DNA from: Saezia sanguinis
GTDB taxonomy: Bacteria > Pseudomonadota > Gammaproteobacteria > Burkholderiales > Burkholderiaceae_C
Direction of reading: 5' to 3'
Assembly (NCBI RefSeq): GCF_003991585.1
Contig: NZ_PQSP01000011.1
Coordinates: 1 to 64,000, forward strand
DNA: 64,000 nt
Positions 36,539 to 46,073 of the stretch are shown in pieces. The first letter of the stretch is position 1. Each line of letters begins with the position of its first letter. A program made the position numbers and the translations under genes. The notes below the pieces were generated by a model. It ran no database searches and was not told the DNA's origin. It saw only the letters and a list, made by a program, of their open reading frames with translations.

Positions 36539-37432
36539 TTATCTTAACTTTTCCAGCAATCCGTCCAGCTCGTCCAACGAGCCAAACCCGATGACCAGTT
36601 CACCCTGGTCGCCGCGTTTGGTCCGCTTTTTCAGGCGGATTTCTACAGGGGCCGCCAGCTTATCGGAAAGCTCCTCTTCCAGCCGTCTCAGGTCGCCGTC
36701 TTTTTCCACTTTGGTTTTTTCTTTACCTGTATGGTGCTGCTGTACCTGCTGCTTCACCAGCCGCTCTGCCTGCCGCACAGACAGTTTTTTACTGGCGATT
36801 TCATTCGCGGCAGTCACTTGCTGAGCACGTTCCAGCGCCAGCAGGGCACGGGCATGCCCCATATCAATATCGCCAGCCATAAGCATGGTCTGTACGGGTT
36901 TGGCCAAGTTCAACAGACGCAGCAGGTTAGATGCGGTGCTGCGCGAGCGCCCGACAGCTTTCGCCGCCGCTTCGTGTGACATGCCAAATTCATTGATCAG
37001 GCGTTGCAGGCCATGCGCTTCTTCCAGCGGATTCAGGTCTTCGCGCTGCATGTTTTCAATCAGTGCCATAGCCGCAGCGGCTTCATCGCTGACATCACGA
37101 ATCAGCACCGGTACTTCGGTTAGCCCGGCCAACTTAGCCGCACGTGTACGCCGCTCTCCAGCAATGATCTCATACGCGGTATTGGCCTTATTCTTGCCAT
37201 CTACCGGACGCACCAGAATCGGCTGCATAATGCCTTGCGCCTTGATGCTTTCGGCCAGCTCATACAGGGCACCTTCATCCATTTGCGTACGCGGCTGGTA
37301 TTTTCCGACCTTAAGCTGTTCAATTTTCAGGGTATGGATCCCTTCGCCAGCATGTGTCTGCTGTTCTTCTACTTTAGGGCCTAACAATGCTTCCAACCCC
37401 ATTCCGAGGCCTTTTGGTTTTTTAGCTGCCAT
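36539..37432 (-). CDS. parB: Chromosome-partitioning protein ParB
   Basis: A 297-residue ParB/Spo0J protein that loads at parS sites and spreads as a CTP-dependent clamp. The N-terminal KPKGLGMGLEALLG is the ParA-contacting tail, and GERRTRAAKLAGL is the CTP-binding GERRxRA motif. ALIENMQREDLNPLEEAHGLQRL leads into the helix-turn-helix (SHEAAAKAVGRSRSTASNLLRLL). The C-terminal region dimerises. Two parS sites lie close by, inside rsmG and mnmG. Confidence 0.96.
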   Translation of the reverse strand: MAAKKPKGLGMGLEALLGPKVEEQQTHAGEGIHTLKIEQLKVGKYQPRTQMDEGALYELAESIKAQGIMQPILVRPVDGKNKANTAYEIIAGERRTRAAKLAGLTEVPVLIRDVSDEAAAAMALIENMQREDLNPLEEAHGLQRLINEFGMSHEAAAKAVGRSRSTASNLLRLLNLAKPVQTMLMAGDIDMGHARALLALERAQQVTAANEIASKKLSVRQAERLVKQQVQQHHTGKEKTKVEKDGDLRRLEEELSDKLAAPVEIRLKKRTKRGDQGELVIGFGSLDELDGLLEKLR

Positions 37433-37495
37433 GTCTTTTCCTATTTCTATCCGTGTTTTGCTGCGACTCAGCTCGTATGATGTGCAGGTGCTTCA

Positions 37496-38284
37496 TCAGT
37501 TCCACTGGCTGGCCCGCTCAACCATTTCAGAAGCAAACTGAACAAATGCCTGGGCTCCTTTGGAAGAGGCATCATACACCACGCCAGGCATGCCATAGCT
37601 GGGGGCTTCCGCCAGCCGCACATTGCGTGGAATCACCGCATCAAACACCTTATCGCCAAAATGCTCTTTCAGTTGCGCGCTGACCTGTTGTTGCAAGGTC
37701 ATACGCGGATCAAACATGATGCGCAATAACCCAATGATTTTCAGCCCCGGATTCAGATTGGCATGAATCTGTTTAATGGTATTGACCAGGTCCGTCAGTC
37801 CCTCAAGTGCAAAGTATTCACACAACATAGGAACCACCACACCATGTGCACAGCATAAACCATTGAGCGTCAGTAACGACAATGAAGGAGGGCAGTCAAT
37901 GATAACAAAATCATAAGCATCTGTTACTTCTGCCAATGCATCTTTCAGGCGCAGATTGCGCCGCTCCAGTTCAACCAGCTCAACTTCAGCCCCAGCCAAC
38001 TCCCGGTTTGCGCCAACGATATCGTAACCTGCTTTTTGTTCGTCAAACGGCGCACGCCTGCGCGCCTGCACAATACTTGCATTACCAATCAGCACATCGT
38101 AAACGCTGGTTGTCTGCTCGCGCTTATTGATACCCGAGCTGGTGGTTGCATTGCCCTGTGGGTCCAGGTCAATCAACAGTGTCCGCTGCCCAACCTGCGC
38201 CAGGCCTGCCGCCAGGTTGACGGCTGTGGTTGTCTTGCCAACACCACCCTTTTGATTGGCTACACAAAAAATTCGACAGGCCAT
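37496..38284 (-). CDS. parA: Chromosome-partitioning ATPase ParA
   Basis: A 262-residue deviant Walker ATPase (Soj). Its KGGVGKTTT P-loop is at residues 12-20, followed by LLIDLDPQGNATT and VIIDCPPSLSLLT. It drives segregation of ParB-parS origin complexes. It lies between rsmG and parB, the conserved origin-proximal order mnmG-rsmG-parA-parB. Confidence 0.97.
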   Translation of the reverse strand: MACRIFCVANQKGGVGKTTTAVNLAAGLAQVGQRTLLIDLDPQGNATTSSGINKREQTTSVYDVLIGNASIVQARRRAPFDEQKAGYDIVGANRELAGAEVELVELERRNLRLKDALAEVTDAYDFVIIDCPPSLSLLTLNGLCCAHGVVVPMLCEYFALEGLTDLVNTIKQIHANLNPGLKIIGLLRIMFDPRMTLQQQVSAQLKEHFGDKVFDAVIPRNVRLAEAPSYGMPGVVYDASSKGAQAFVQFASEMVERASQWN

Positions 38285-38404
38285 GATATGCGCTTCCTCA
38301 TAACGGATTACCCCTCAACTCTCAGATGCATCTCTATTTTTATCTGCTCTTGATTATGACACAGACCTTTGGCAGAGCAGAGCATTCGTCACCTTGACTC
38401 TCAA

Positions 38405-39100
38405 TTATTCTGTGGTTCCCTGCTCAGCAGGAAATGGCCGCATCCACACCAGACAGCGTTGTGCACCCATCTGGGGTACGTGCAATTGTTCCACGTGAAA
38501 CACATTGACACTATTCTCGATCTGCCTGATCTCATCCACCGGCTCTTTGCCTTTCATTGCACACCAGACACCTTGAGGACTTAACAACGGGGATGTGAGT
38601 TGGATAAAATCTGCCAGAGAAGAAAATGCCCGTGAGATCACCAGACTAAAGCGCTGCTGAGTGCTTTGTAACTGTTCAACACGCACATGTTTCGCTTGCA
38701 AGTTTTTCAGTTTTAAAACACCTGCAGCCTGCTGTACAAATGCCATTTTTTTTGCTACCGCATCCACCGCTGTAACAGACCATTCCGGCAGCATTATTGC
38801 CAGCACAACCGCAGGCAATCCTGCGCCGCTGCCAACGTCCAGAATATGAGCCCCGGGAGTATATGGCACCTGTTTTTGCAGAGGATAAATAACTGCCAGA
38901 CAATCAAAAATATGCTGCACCAGCATTTCCTGCACATCACGAACTGCGGTCAGGTTGTATACATGGTTCCACTGGTGCAGTTGCTTGATATAGTCAAGCA
39001 GTTGCACAACCTGTGTTTCCGATGCCCGTAGATCCAACAGCTCCAGCCCTTGCAGCAAGGAAGTGTGGAGTTGTTCCATTGTCAATTCATCCTGCTTCAT
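38405..39100 (-). CDS. rsmG: 16S rRNA (guanine-527-N7)-methyltransferase RsmG
   Basis: A 231-residue methyltransferase (GidB) that modifies G527 of 16S rRNA. The SAM-binding motif [17 protein letters not shown] is followed by [18 protein letters not shown] and [12 protein letters not shown]. Its ATG overlaps the mnmG stop codon (ATGA). A parS site (38487-38502) lies within its 3' part. Confidence 0.95.
   Translation of the reverse strand: MKQDELTMEQLHTSLLQGLELLDLRASETQVVQLLDYIKQLHQWNHVYNLTAVRDVQEMLVQHIFDCLAVIYPLQKQVPYTPGAHILDVGSGAGLPAVVLAIMLPEWSVTAVDAVAKKMAFVQQAAGVLKLKNLQAKHVRVEQLQSTQQRFSLVISRAFSSLADFIQLTSPLLSPQGVWCAMKGKEPVDEIRQIENSVNVFHVEQLHVPQMGAQRCLVWMRPFPAEQGTTE
38487..38502. promoter_or_regulatory. 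parS site in rsmG
   Basis: TGTTCCACGTGAAACA fits the ParB-binding consensus TGTTNCACGTGAAACA with one deviation from perfect symmetry. It lies within 1.1 kb of parB. Confidence 0.9.
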
Positions 39101-41085
39101 CGCTGCTTTTCACCCTCAGCCACATTGGTTTGCACAGATGTTTCGCGTTGATGCTCTGCCTGCACACGCCGCAGCTTCTTCAGGTATATCAACAGCAACG
39201 AAATCGCCGCAGGGGTTATGCCTGAAATGCGAGAGGCCTGTCCCAAAGTCTGTGGTTTATGCTGGTTCAGCTTTTGCCGCACTTCTATCGACAATGCGCT
39301 CACTTGCATATAGTCCAGATCGGCAGGCAAGGGGAGGGTTTCAAAAGCGGCGGCTTTTTCCACCTCATCTTTCTGCCGGTCAATATACCCGGCATACTTA
39401 ATCGTAATTTCAACCTGCTCTCGTACTTCCGGTGGCAATGTTTCACGTGAAACAATTACTGCCTCCTCGGTTTCATCAGAAGGTTGAGGCGCCAGCGACA
39501 AAACATTTTCCAGCGATATGCCAGGGCGGCGCAGCAGATCTGCCAGCGCATACTCGTGCTCAATCGGCTTGCCCAGCACCTTTTCCACCTGTTGCATATC
39601 TGCCGTCTGAGGTCGAATCCAGGTACTGCGCAAATATGCCAGTTCGCGGTCAATCATATCGCGTTTGCGGCAAAAAGCATTCCATCGCTCGTCATCCACC
39701 AAGCCCAAAGACCGGCCCACAGCAGTCAACCGCAAGTCGGCATTGTCTTCACGCAATTGCAAGCGAAACTCCGCCCGGCTGGTAAACATGCGATAGGGTT
39801 CTGTAACGCCTTTGGTAATAAGGTCATCTATCAGCACCCCCAGATATGCTTCATCACGGCGGGGCAACCAGGCAGGCTGTCCCTTCACATATAAGCCGGC
39901 ATTGGCTCCGGCAAATAAGCCTTGTGCTGCCGCCTCTTCGTAACCGGTGGTGCCATTAATCTGCCCGGCGAAAAAGAGCCCTGAAATCTGCTGCGTTTCA
40001 AAGTTTGGCTTCAGCGACCTAGGATCATAATAATCATATTCAATCGCATAGCCCGGCCGCAGGATAAATGCATTTTCCAGCCCCGGCATGCTGCGAACCA
40101 ATGCATACTGGATATCAAATGGCAACGAGGTCGATATGCCATTGGGATAATACTCATGGGTTGTCAGCCCCTCCGGCTCCAGAAAAATCTGGTGCGATGA
40201 CTTGTCCGCAAACCGGTTGATTTTATCTTCGATGCTTGGACAATACCGCGGACCCACCCCCTCAATCACACCGGTAAACATCGGGCTGCGGTCAAACCCG
40301 GAGCGGATAATATCGTGGGTATGCTCATTGGTGTGCGTGATCCAGCAGGGCATTTGCCGGGGATGCTGGTTGGCGTTACCCAGAAAACTGAAAACCGGGA
40401 TCGGGTCCAGGTCCCCTGGCTGTTCCTGCAGTTTAGAAAAATCAATGCTGCGCCCATCAATGCGGGGCGGGGTTCCTGTTTTCAGGCGACCTTGTGGCAG
40501 TTTCAGCCCTTTCAGCCGGAGAGCCAGTGTAGAGGCGGGTGGATCACCGGCACGGCCACCTGCATAGTTATTCAAACCAATGTGAATTTTCCCGTCCAGA
40601 AACGTACCCGCTGTCAACACCACCGCTCGTCCGGCAAACTGGATGCCGGCCTGTGTCACAGCACCACAAACACGTTCGTTCTGGCCGTCACTTTCCAGCA
40701 TCAGATCCACCACCGGCTGCTGAAACAGCCACAGATTCGGCTGGTTTTCCAGCCGCTGGCGAATAGCGGCTTTATATAAAATACGATCCGCCTGGGCACG
40801 TGTTGCACGCACCGCCGGCCCTTTCGAGCCATTCAGGATACGGAATTGAATGCCGCCCTCGTCGGTTGCCGCAGCCATGGCACCGCCCAGCGCATCAACC
40901 TCTTTCACCAAATGCCCTTTACCGATTCCGCCGATCGACGGGTTACAGCTCATTTGTCCCAGTGTCTCAATATTGTGCGTCAGCAGCAAGGTTTTACAGC
41001 CCATGCGGGCGGCTGCCAGCGCAGCCTCAGTGCCGGCATGGCCACCGCCAACCACAATGACATCAAATTTGTCCGGATACAGCAT
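39097..41085 (-). CDS. mnmG: tRNA uridine-34 carboxymethylaminomethyl modification enzyme MnmG
   Basis: A 662-residue FAD protein (GidA) that, with MnmE, modifies U34 of certain tRNAs. The N-terminal FAD loop is [21 protein letters not shown]. Other signatures are [33 protein letters not shown] and the C-terminal [22 protein letters not shown]. The start at 41085 has AAGGA 5 nt upstream; a TTG at 41103 is rejected. It carries an internal parS site. Its partner mnmE is 6 kb away. Confidence 0.96.
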   Translation of the reverse strand: MLYPDKFDVIVVGGGHAGTEAALAAARMGCKTLLLTHNIETLGQMSCNPSIGGIGKGHLVKEVDALGGAMAAATDEGGIQFRILNGSKGPAVRATRAQADRILYKAAIRQRLENQPNLWLFQQPVVDLMLESDGQNERVCGAVTQAGIQFAGRAVVLTAGTFLDGKIHIGLNNYAGGRAGDPPASTLALRLKGLKLPQGRLKTGTPPRIDGRSIDFSKLQEQPGDLDPIPVFSFLGNANQHPRQMPCWITHTNEHTHDIIRSGFDRSPMFTGVIEGVGPRYCPSIEDKINRFADKSSHQIFLEPEGLTTHEYYPNGISTSLPFDIQYALVRSMPGLENAFILRPGYAIEYDYYDPRSLKPNFETQQISGLFFAGQINGTTGYEEAAAQGLFAGANAGLYVKGQPAWLPRRDEAYLGVLIDDLITKGVTEPYRMFTSRAEFRLQLREDNADLRLTAVGRSLGLVDDERWNAFCRKRDMIDRELAYLRSTWIRPQTADMQQVEKVLGKPIEHEYALADLLRRPGISLENVLSLAPQPSDETEEAVIVSRETLPPEVREQVEITIKYAGYIDRQKDEVEKAAAFETLPLPADLDYMQVSALSIEVRQKLNQHKPQTLGQASRISGITPAAISLLLIYLKKLRRVQAEHQRETSVQTNVAEGEKQR
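39439..39454. promoter_or_regulatory. parS site in mnmG
   Basis: TGTTTCACGTGAAACA is a perfect 16-bp palindrome identical to the strongest parS consensus. It is 937 nt from the second site in rsmG. Confidence 0.95.
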
Positions 41086-41479
41086 GAAATCCTTTTTTGG
41101 CAAATTGCCAAGTTCTTCATCAAAAGTGCTATTTTAATTCTGACGCCAATGGTATGGATGGTATCGCCGGGATATGTGAAAAATAATTATGGTTTTCAAC
41201 AGCCTGCAGCAGCCGCTTCTTTCATTCCGATAAAAAGCCGGCAAAAAAAAACCAGAACATTTTGTCCTGGTTTAATGTCATGATCACACTTTTATTTTTT
41301 CGGGGGTTTATTTTTAAACTTCTCGTTGTCTAATTCTCCTCGGGCCTCCTGCAATCAACCAACTATTGTCAGTTGGCCATCGCATTAAACCCATGATAAG
41401 AGAAATGTAATTAAATGGCATCGGGACAAACCCTAGATGCGGTATCCCAACAGCGACACCATGGTCACAATCGCCTTGC
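41086..41479. other. Spacer between metW and mnmG
   Basis: A 394-nt gap holding the metXW terminator (41243-41273) and, beyond it, the promoter region of mnmG. On the minus strand an unsupported 35-codon ORF (41314-41421) has no ribosome-binding site. Nothing else stands out. Confidence 0.5.
41243..41273 (-). terminator. Terminator of the metX-metW transcript
   Basis: On the minus strand AAACCAG pairs with CTGGTTT, extended by ACA/TGT inside, and is followed by a run of eight U. It lies 207 nt after the metW stop, so the transcript has an unusually long 3' end. Confidence 0.8.
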
Positions 41480-42061
41480 TTATTGATTCAGCAAAAAGAC
41501 CGCCAAGGAGGCCCGCAGGTTGGGAAAACGGTGGATGACTCTGCCGTTTTGCAACCCGAAGCTTTTCTGCACATGCAGTCCATTGCGCTCTGCCAAAATC
41601 TCAAAGTCGACAAACGTCCCCACACGGATATTGGGCGTGTCATACCATTCATAGGGCAGGGTGCGGGTCACCGGCATGCGGCCTTTTAGTACCGAAAACC
41701 GGTTGGGCCAATGCGCAAAGTTGGGGAAGCTCGCTACCACCTGACGCCCGACACGGGCCGTTTCCCGCAACACGGCTTCCAGGTTGCGGATATGCTGCAA
41801 TGTATTGATCTGCAACACCACATCAAAGCTTCGATCTTCAAAGATCTTCAGCCCATCCTCCAGATTCAACTGCAGGACATCAACACCTCGTTGAACACAC
41901 TCATGCACGTTGGCATCATCAATTTCAACACCATAGCCGGTACAGCCCCGTTCATCGCGCAAATAAGCCAGCATTTCGCCATTGCCGCAGCCCAGGTCCA
42001 GCACCCGGCTTCCCGTGGGCACCAGGTCTGCCAGTAACTTCATTGTCGTGCGTCCGGTCAT
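41480..42061 (-). CDS. metW: Methionine biosynthesis protein MetW
   Basis: A 193-residue SAM-methyltransferase-like protein. The SAM loop [15 protein letters not shown], followed by GVEIDD and [24 protein letters not shown], is typical of MetW. Together with MetX it is needed for methionine synthesis in several proteobacteria, although its chemistry remains unclear. Its ATG overlaps the metX stop (ATGA), so the two are coupled. Confidence 0.95.
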   Translation of the reverse strand: MTGRTTMKLLADLVPTGSRVLDLGCGNGEMLAYLRDERGCTGYGVEIDDANVHECVQRGVDVLQLNLEDGLKIFEDRSFDVVLQINTLQHIRNLEAVLRETARVGRQVVASFPNFAHWPNRFSVLKGRMPVTRTLPYEWYDTPNIRVGTFVDFEILAERNGLHVQKSFGLQNGRVIHRFPNLRASLAVFLLNQ

Positions 42062-43194
42062 GGCTGAACCTCCTGCGCAATATGATCAAAATAGGCTTTG
42101 ACAACCTGATGGTAGCGTGGGTCTGTCAGCAGAAATGCATCATGTCCATGCGGAGCGTCAATTTCTGCATAGGTCACCGGATGTTTATTGTCCAGCAACG
42201 CCTTGACAATCTCCCGGCTGCGCTCCGGTGAAAAACGCCAGTCCGTCGTAAAACTGATCACCAGAAACCGCGCCAACACATTGGACAGCGCAGTGCTTAA
42301 ACTGCCGTTGTACGCCTTTGCCGGGTCAAAATAGTCCAGCGCCCGTGTAATCAGAAGGTAGGTATTGGCATCAAAGTATTCACTGAACTTGTCTGCCTGG
42401 TGCTTCAGATAACTCTCTATCTGAAACTCCACGTCAAAGCTGTAGGCCGCATCGCCATGGTATTCGGGACGGCGTTCACGGCCAAACTTCTGCTGCATAA
42501 CATCGTCACTCAAATACGTGATATGCCCCAGCATCCGCGCCACCCGCAAACCATTGCGGGGAATAACGCCTTCCTGCAGATAGTTGCCGCCACGGAAATC
42601 CGGGTCGCTCATAATGGCACGCCGCGCCACCTCATTAAAAGCAATGTTTTCTGTGGAAAGATTGGGCGCTGTCGCCACCGCCACACAGTGCCGCATGCGG
42701 GCAGGGTATTGCAGCGCCCAGGAAAGCACCTGCATGCCGCCAAGGCTACCGCCCATGACCGCCGCCAGTTGTTCAATGCCCAATGCATCGAGCAGCCGGG
42801 CCTGCGCGGCAACCCAGTCCTCTACGGTGACCACCGGAAAATCCGCGCCATACGGCTGGCCCTTCACAGCAGAATCCGGATTCGGATGCGTGGGTCCTGT
42901 AGAGCCAAAACACGACCCCAGATTATTGATACCGATGACAAAAAAGCGGTCGGTATCCACAGGTTTGCCTGGGCCGACCATGTTGTCCCACCAGCCAAGG
43001 TCATCCGGATCATTGGCATAACTGCCTGCAACATGGTGCGATGCATTCAACGCATGGCAGATTAAAACCGCATTGCTGCGCTGTGCATTGAGCTGGCCAT
43101 AGGTTTCATAAACCAATTGGTAGTCATGAATCTGCGCACCGGAAGACAACTGCAACGGTTGCGCAAAATGCATAGTCTGTGGTTGAACAAGCAT
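42058..43194 (-). CDS. metX: Homoserine O-acyltransferase MetX
   Basis: A 378-residue alpha/beta hydrolase-fold enzyme that acylates homoserine with acetyl- or succinyl-CoA to begin methionine synthesis. The nucleophile elbow is GGSLGGMQ (Ser150), and the C-terminal [11 protein letters not shown] contributes the catalytic His near 351. [11 protein letters not shown] is a family segment. Acetyl versus succinyl specificity cannot be settled by eye. Preceded by a SAM-II-like riboswitch and terminator. Confidence 0.95.
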   Translation of the reverse strand: MLVQPQTMHFAQPLQLSSGAQIHDYQLVYETYGQLNAQRSNAVLICHALNASHHVAGSYANDPDDLGWWDNMVGPGKPVDTDRFFVIGINNLGSCFGSTGPTHPNPDSAVKGQPYGADFPVVTVEDWVAAQARLLDALGIEQLAAVMGGSLGGMQVLSWALQYPARMRHCVAVATAPNLSTENIAFNEVARRAIMSDPDFRGGNYLQEGVIPRNGLRVARMLGHITYLSDDVMQQKFGRERRPEYHGDAAYSFDVEFQIESYLKHQADKFSEYFDANTYLLITRALDYFDPAKAYNGSLSTALSNVLARFLVISFTTDWRFSPERSREIVKALLDNKHPVTYAEIDAPHGHDAFLLTDPRYHQVVKAYFDHIAQEVQP

Positions 43195-43213
43195 GACAAA
43201 CTCATCCCATTAA

Positions 43214-43251
43214 AAAAACCGGCTCTGCCTGACCAAGCAAGAACCGGTTTT
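43214..43251 (-). terminator. Expression-platform terminator before metX
   Basis: On the minus strand AAAACCGG pairs with CCGGTTTT, with further pairing inside, followed by U7. It ends about 20 nt before the metX start and lies 7 nt after the SAM-II-like aptamer, so it is probably the switch's output. Confidence 0.85.
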
Positions 43252-43257
43252 ATCAAC

Positions 43258-43315
43258 GGGTGCCCACTTTAGCCGGATTTATAAAGCGCCCGCAAGCCGG
43301 AACAAATCAGCGCTT
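43258..43315 (-). ncRNA. SAM-II-type riboswitch aptamer upstream of metX
   Basis: Read on the minus strand, AAGCGC-TGATTT opens the element and pairs (AAGCGC with GCGCTT). Next come TTGC, then ATAAA and the diagnostic GCTAAAG before GGG. Order and spacing match the compact SAM-II (SAM-alpha) pseudoknot, which binds S-adenosylmethionine. The position, between a promoter and a terminator ahead of a methionine gene, supports repression by SAM. Identification is by eye against the consensus. Confidence 0.82.
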
Positions 43316-43323
43316 AAGTTGTA

Positions 43324-43353
43324 ATTATGACACACTTTTTACCCTTACGTCCA
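43324..43353 (-). promoter_or_regulatory. Putative metX promoter
   Basis: On the minus strand TGGACG and CATAAT are 18 nt apart. The predicted start, near 43317, falls directly before the aptamer. Confidence 0.5.
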
Positions 43354-43411
43354 GTCATTATTTCACAAAAAACCCGTGATTCCACTGGAAAACCCTTGAT
43401 TATTGGCACTT

Positions 43412-43451
43412 AACCGCGTATAGGTGTTAAAAACCGCGTATAGGTGTTAAA
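43412..43451. repeat. Perfect 20-bp tandem repeat upstream of the RRM gene
   Basis: The unit aaccgcgtataggtgttaaa occurs exactly twice, head to tail, about 135 nt before the RRM protein gene. A period of 20 bp equals about two helix turns, as in paired operator sites. A TTGATT 17 nt before the first TATAGG could make it part of a promoter. Confidence 0.85.
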
Positions 43452-43585
43452 AAAAGTTCCCCACAAGAAAAGATTCTGACTGATAATGAGGGCGTGATCG
43501 GATTGTTGCCTGAGTGAGTTATTGATTTCTTTAGGAACACCATCGCTTTATCTATTTCTTTTTTAGTTCCTGGAGTGTTTCTCAA

Positions 43586-43945
43586 ATGGGTAACAAATTA
43601 TATGTAGGCAATCTGACCTACTCTATGCGTGACGAAGACCTGCAACAAGCGTTTGCTGAATTTGGCACCGTTTCTTCTGCCAAAGTCATGATGGACCGCG
43701 ATTCCGGTCGTTCCAAAGGTTTCGGCTTTGTCGAAATGAGCAATGACAGCGAAGCACAGGCCGCCATCAATGGTCTGAATGGTCGTCCAGTTAATGGTCG
43801 CAACCTGGTTGTGAACGAAGCCCGTCCGCGTGAGCCACGTCCTGCAGGCGGTGGCCGTGGTGGTTTCGGCGGCGGTGGCCGTGGCGGTAGCGGCGGCTTT
43901 GGTGGCCGTGGCAACGGCGGTGGTCGTGAAGGTGGTTTTTATTAA
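43586..43945 (+). CDS. Glycine-rich RNA-recognition-motif protein
   Basis: A 119-residue protein with a single RRM (residues 4-80) and a Gly/Arg tail. RNP2 is LYVGNL (5-10) and RNP1 KGFGFVEM (44-51), the two aromatic-bearing strands that stack on RNA. The tail, about 35 residues of GGRGG-type repeats, resembles RGG boxes. Such proteins in betaproteobacteria and cyanobacteria are often stress- or cold-inducible RNA chaperones; this role is inferred. GGAG lies 10 nt before the ATG, and a long 5' region with a tandem repeat precedes it. Confidence 0.9.
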   Translation: MGNKLYVGNLTYSMRDEDLQQAFAEFGTVSSAKVMMDRDSGRSKGFGFVEMSNDSEAQAAINGLNGRPVNGRNLVVNEARPREPRPAGGGRGGFGGGGRGGSGGFGGRGNGGGREGGFY

Positions 43946-43980
43946 TCCCTCATTGAAAGCCTGACCGCTTTAAAAAGAAA

Positions 43981-44007
43981 AGCCATCTGCATTGATGGCT
44001 TTTTTTA
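43981..44007 (+). terminator. Terminator after the RRM gene
   Basis: A perfect 7-bp stem AGCCATC/GATGGCT with a 6-nt loop and eight T. It overlaps the 3' end of the convergent SDR gene. Confidence 0.88.
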
Positions 44008-44796
44008 TTGTTTACTCTGGCGCTGCTTGCGCTCGCGCCCAATGAACAAGCGGTCAAACAGCCAGTTTGGCATCAGCCGCATGACTTTGGCCACAATGCC
44101 CATCTGCCAGGGAATTACGGCATATGACTTATTGCGCTCAATTGCACGCATGGCTCTGCGCGCAAATTCCTGTGCAGAAAGCAAAAAGGGCATTGCATAG
44201 CGGTTATGCTTCGTCAGCGGCGTTGCCACATAGCCTGGCAATACCGTCAGCACACGCACACCATGTTTGCCCGTGGCTTCGCGCATTTCAAGCCGTAAGC
44301 TTTCACAATAACTGATAACGGCCGCCTTGCTTGAGCAATAGGCCCCATGGCCGGCCAGCCCCCGAATGCCTGCCACACTGGCAATACCCACCAGCTTGCC
44401 GCTGGCGCGTTGCTTCATCAGATGGATAAATGGCTGAAACGTTGCCATCATCCCGATGTTATTCGTTTCATACACGCGGCGCATCACTTCAATATCCTCC
44501 GGTTCTGCCGTATCAATACCGATACTGATACCCGCCGCGGCGATCACAACGTCCGGAAGACCTTTTTCCTCAATACAACGCTGGCCTGCAAGGGTAATCG
44601 CGCCAATGTCCGTGACATCGGCTGCATAAATGGTGTAAGACGCCGGGTTGAGTTGCTGCGTTTCACACCATTGCTGCAACTCGGTAACCCGCCTGGCCAC
44701 CATGACAACGTGCCAGCCTGCTTGCACATAGCCGTGTGCCAATGCCTGGCCGATGCCGCTGGATGCACCGGTAATAAAAACAATTTCTTGACTCAT
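44005..44796 (-). CDS. Short-chain dehydrogenase/reductase
   Basis: A 263-residue classical SDR. The NAD(P) loop TGASSGIGQALA is at residues 9-20. The active site has IASVAGIRG and YCSSKAAVI (Tyr and Lys). The Arg-rich MVARRV after the second strand suggests NADP. The C-terminal basic segment (MPNWLFDRLFIGRERKQRQSKQ) may attach to the membrane. Its start overlaps the lptC stop (ATGA), so it belongs to the kdsD-kdsC-lptC transcript, where lptA would usually be found. The substrate is unknown. Confidence 0.85.
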   Translation of the reverse strand: MSQEIVFITGASSGIGQALAHGYVQAGWHVVMVARRVTELQQWCETQQLNPASYTIYAADVTDIGAITLAGQRCIEEKGLPDVVIAAAGISIGIDTAEPEDIEVMRRVYETNNIGMMATFQPFIHLMKQRASGKLVGIASVAGIRGLAGHGAYCSSKAAVISYCESLRLEMREATGKHGVRVLTVLPGYVATPLTKHNRYAMPFLLSAQEFARRAMRAIERNKSYAVIPWQMGIVAKVMRLMPNWLFDRLFIGRERKQRQSKQ

Positions 44797-45446
44797 GGCC
44801 GGTTCACCACCACACCACGCACATCCCCCAGCATCTCCAGCGTATTGGCAGCGTTATGATAAATCATCCGGTCTGCAATGAAACGTGTTCCATCCTGCGT
44901 AATATCGACCGGCTTATTGGAAACCATGCGGTCTTCACTGACCAGAATTCTCAGTTCATCGCCCCGGAATTCAACCTTTTCAGCATCCCCCTGGGCGTCC
45001 AATGGCTGCCGGGTCACATAGGCGTTATCGCGCAGTTCAATGATTTCATTGTTATTTAAAAGAAACCCCTTGTCTGCAATTGCCGTCGTCCGGTAAAACT
45101 CCAGCCCGGGTGTGCCCAGCACCGGCTGTGCCTGTTGCTCGTCCGTGCCGATTTCTGTGGTCATCATGTTGACTTGATCAACGGCAATGCGATTGGCTGC
45201 CGGATAACGCCTGACTTGATCGCCCGTCATCCAGGAGCGCAACGCGCCGCTGGCATCAAAACGTTCCGCCATGAATTCATCCACAATGTAATCCGGCTCC
45301 TGCCTGGCCTCAACCGCTTCAACCACTTCTGGCGCAGCCGGTGTAATCTCCACCAGCCACCAGGTCGCTGCTGCAAGCAGTGCCATCACAATAACAGGCA
45401 CATAAGTCAGCATCCAGTCAAGCACAAAAAAAACCGTCTTACGCAT
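44793..45446 (-). CDS. lptC: Lipopolysaccharide export protein LptC
   Basis: A 217-residue bitopic protein. One N-terminal transmembrane helix (about 13-32) anchors a periplasmic beta-jellyroll (YIVDEFMAERFDASGALRSWMTGDQVRRYP, LELRDNAYV-like repeats). It relays LPS from LptBFG to LptA. It follows kdsC by 9 nt, the usual order. Sequence conservation in this family is low; context and topology decide. Confidence 0.85.
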   Translation of the reverse strand: MRKTVFFVLDWMLTYVPVIVMALLAAATWWLVEITPAAPEVVEAVEARQEPDYIVDEFMAERFDASGALRSWMTGDQVRRYPAANRIAVDQVNMMTTEIGTDEQQAQPVLGTPGLEFYRTTAIADKGFLLNNNEIIELRDNAYVTRQPLDAQGDAEKVEFRGDELRILVSEDRMVSNKPVDITQDGTRFIADRMIYHNAANTLEMLGDVRGVVVNRP

Positions 45447-45455
45447 GATCCCGCC

Positions 45456-46037
45456 TTACACTTCCGGCTTTACCCATTGTCGATAAAAACGATCGTAACA
45501 ACCACCCGCCAATAACAAAACATCGCAAAACTCACGCAACGCGCCATGGCCTCCGGCCACCTGCGTCACATAATGCACCATTGCTTTCACTTCCGCATGC
45601 GCATTCAGTGGCGCCGCCGCAAATGCCGCACGTGTTAGCAAAGGCAGATCAGGCCAGTCATCGCCAATTGCGGCAATCTGGCCCCAGTTCAAGTCCAGCT
45701 CTTTCATGACCTGCTGCGCCACTTGCAGTTTATCTTCAACGCCATAATACGCATGCACAACCCCCAGGTTAGCCAGCCGCAGGCGCAATGCCGTGGTGTC
45801 TCTTCCTGTAATGACAACCGGTTCGATTCCTGCTTGCTGCAGCATTTTCAATCCGAACCCATCCAGGGTATGAAAAACCTTGAGCGTTTCACCGGTTTCG
45901 GAAAAATAGATGCCGCCATCCGTGAAAACGCCATCCACATCCAGCAATGCCGCACGAATACCTTGTTCGCTCTGGCCCTGGGCCTGTAATAAAACCTCTG
46001 GGTCAAACTGCAACACCGGATATTGGCTGGTAGGCAT
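45456..46037 (-). CDS. kdsC: 3-deoxy-D-manno-octulosonate 8-phosphate phosphatase KdsC
   Basis: A 193-residue HAD phosphatase without a cap domain that yields KDO for the LPS inner core. Motif I is LLDVDGVFTDGGIY, followed by HTLDGFGLKMLQQAGI, the motif II region VVITGRDTTALRLR and motif IV IGDDWPDLPLL. It lies between kdsD and lptC. Confidence 0.95.
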   Translation of the reverse strand: MPTSQYPVLQFDPEVLLQAQGQSEQGIRAALLDVDGVFTDGGIYFSETGETLKVFHTLDGFGLKMLQQAGIEPVVITGRDTTALRLRLANLGVVHAYYGVEDKLQVAQQVMKELDLNWGQIAAIGDDWPDLPLLTRAAFAAAPLNAHAEVKAMVHYVTQVAGGHGALREFCDVLLLAGGCYDRFYRQWVKPEV

Positions 46038-46073
46038 ATATTAACTTTCTGGTTACCGGGCGCGTACGCCCAT

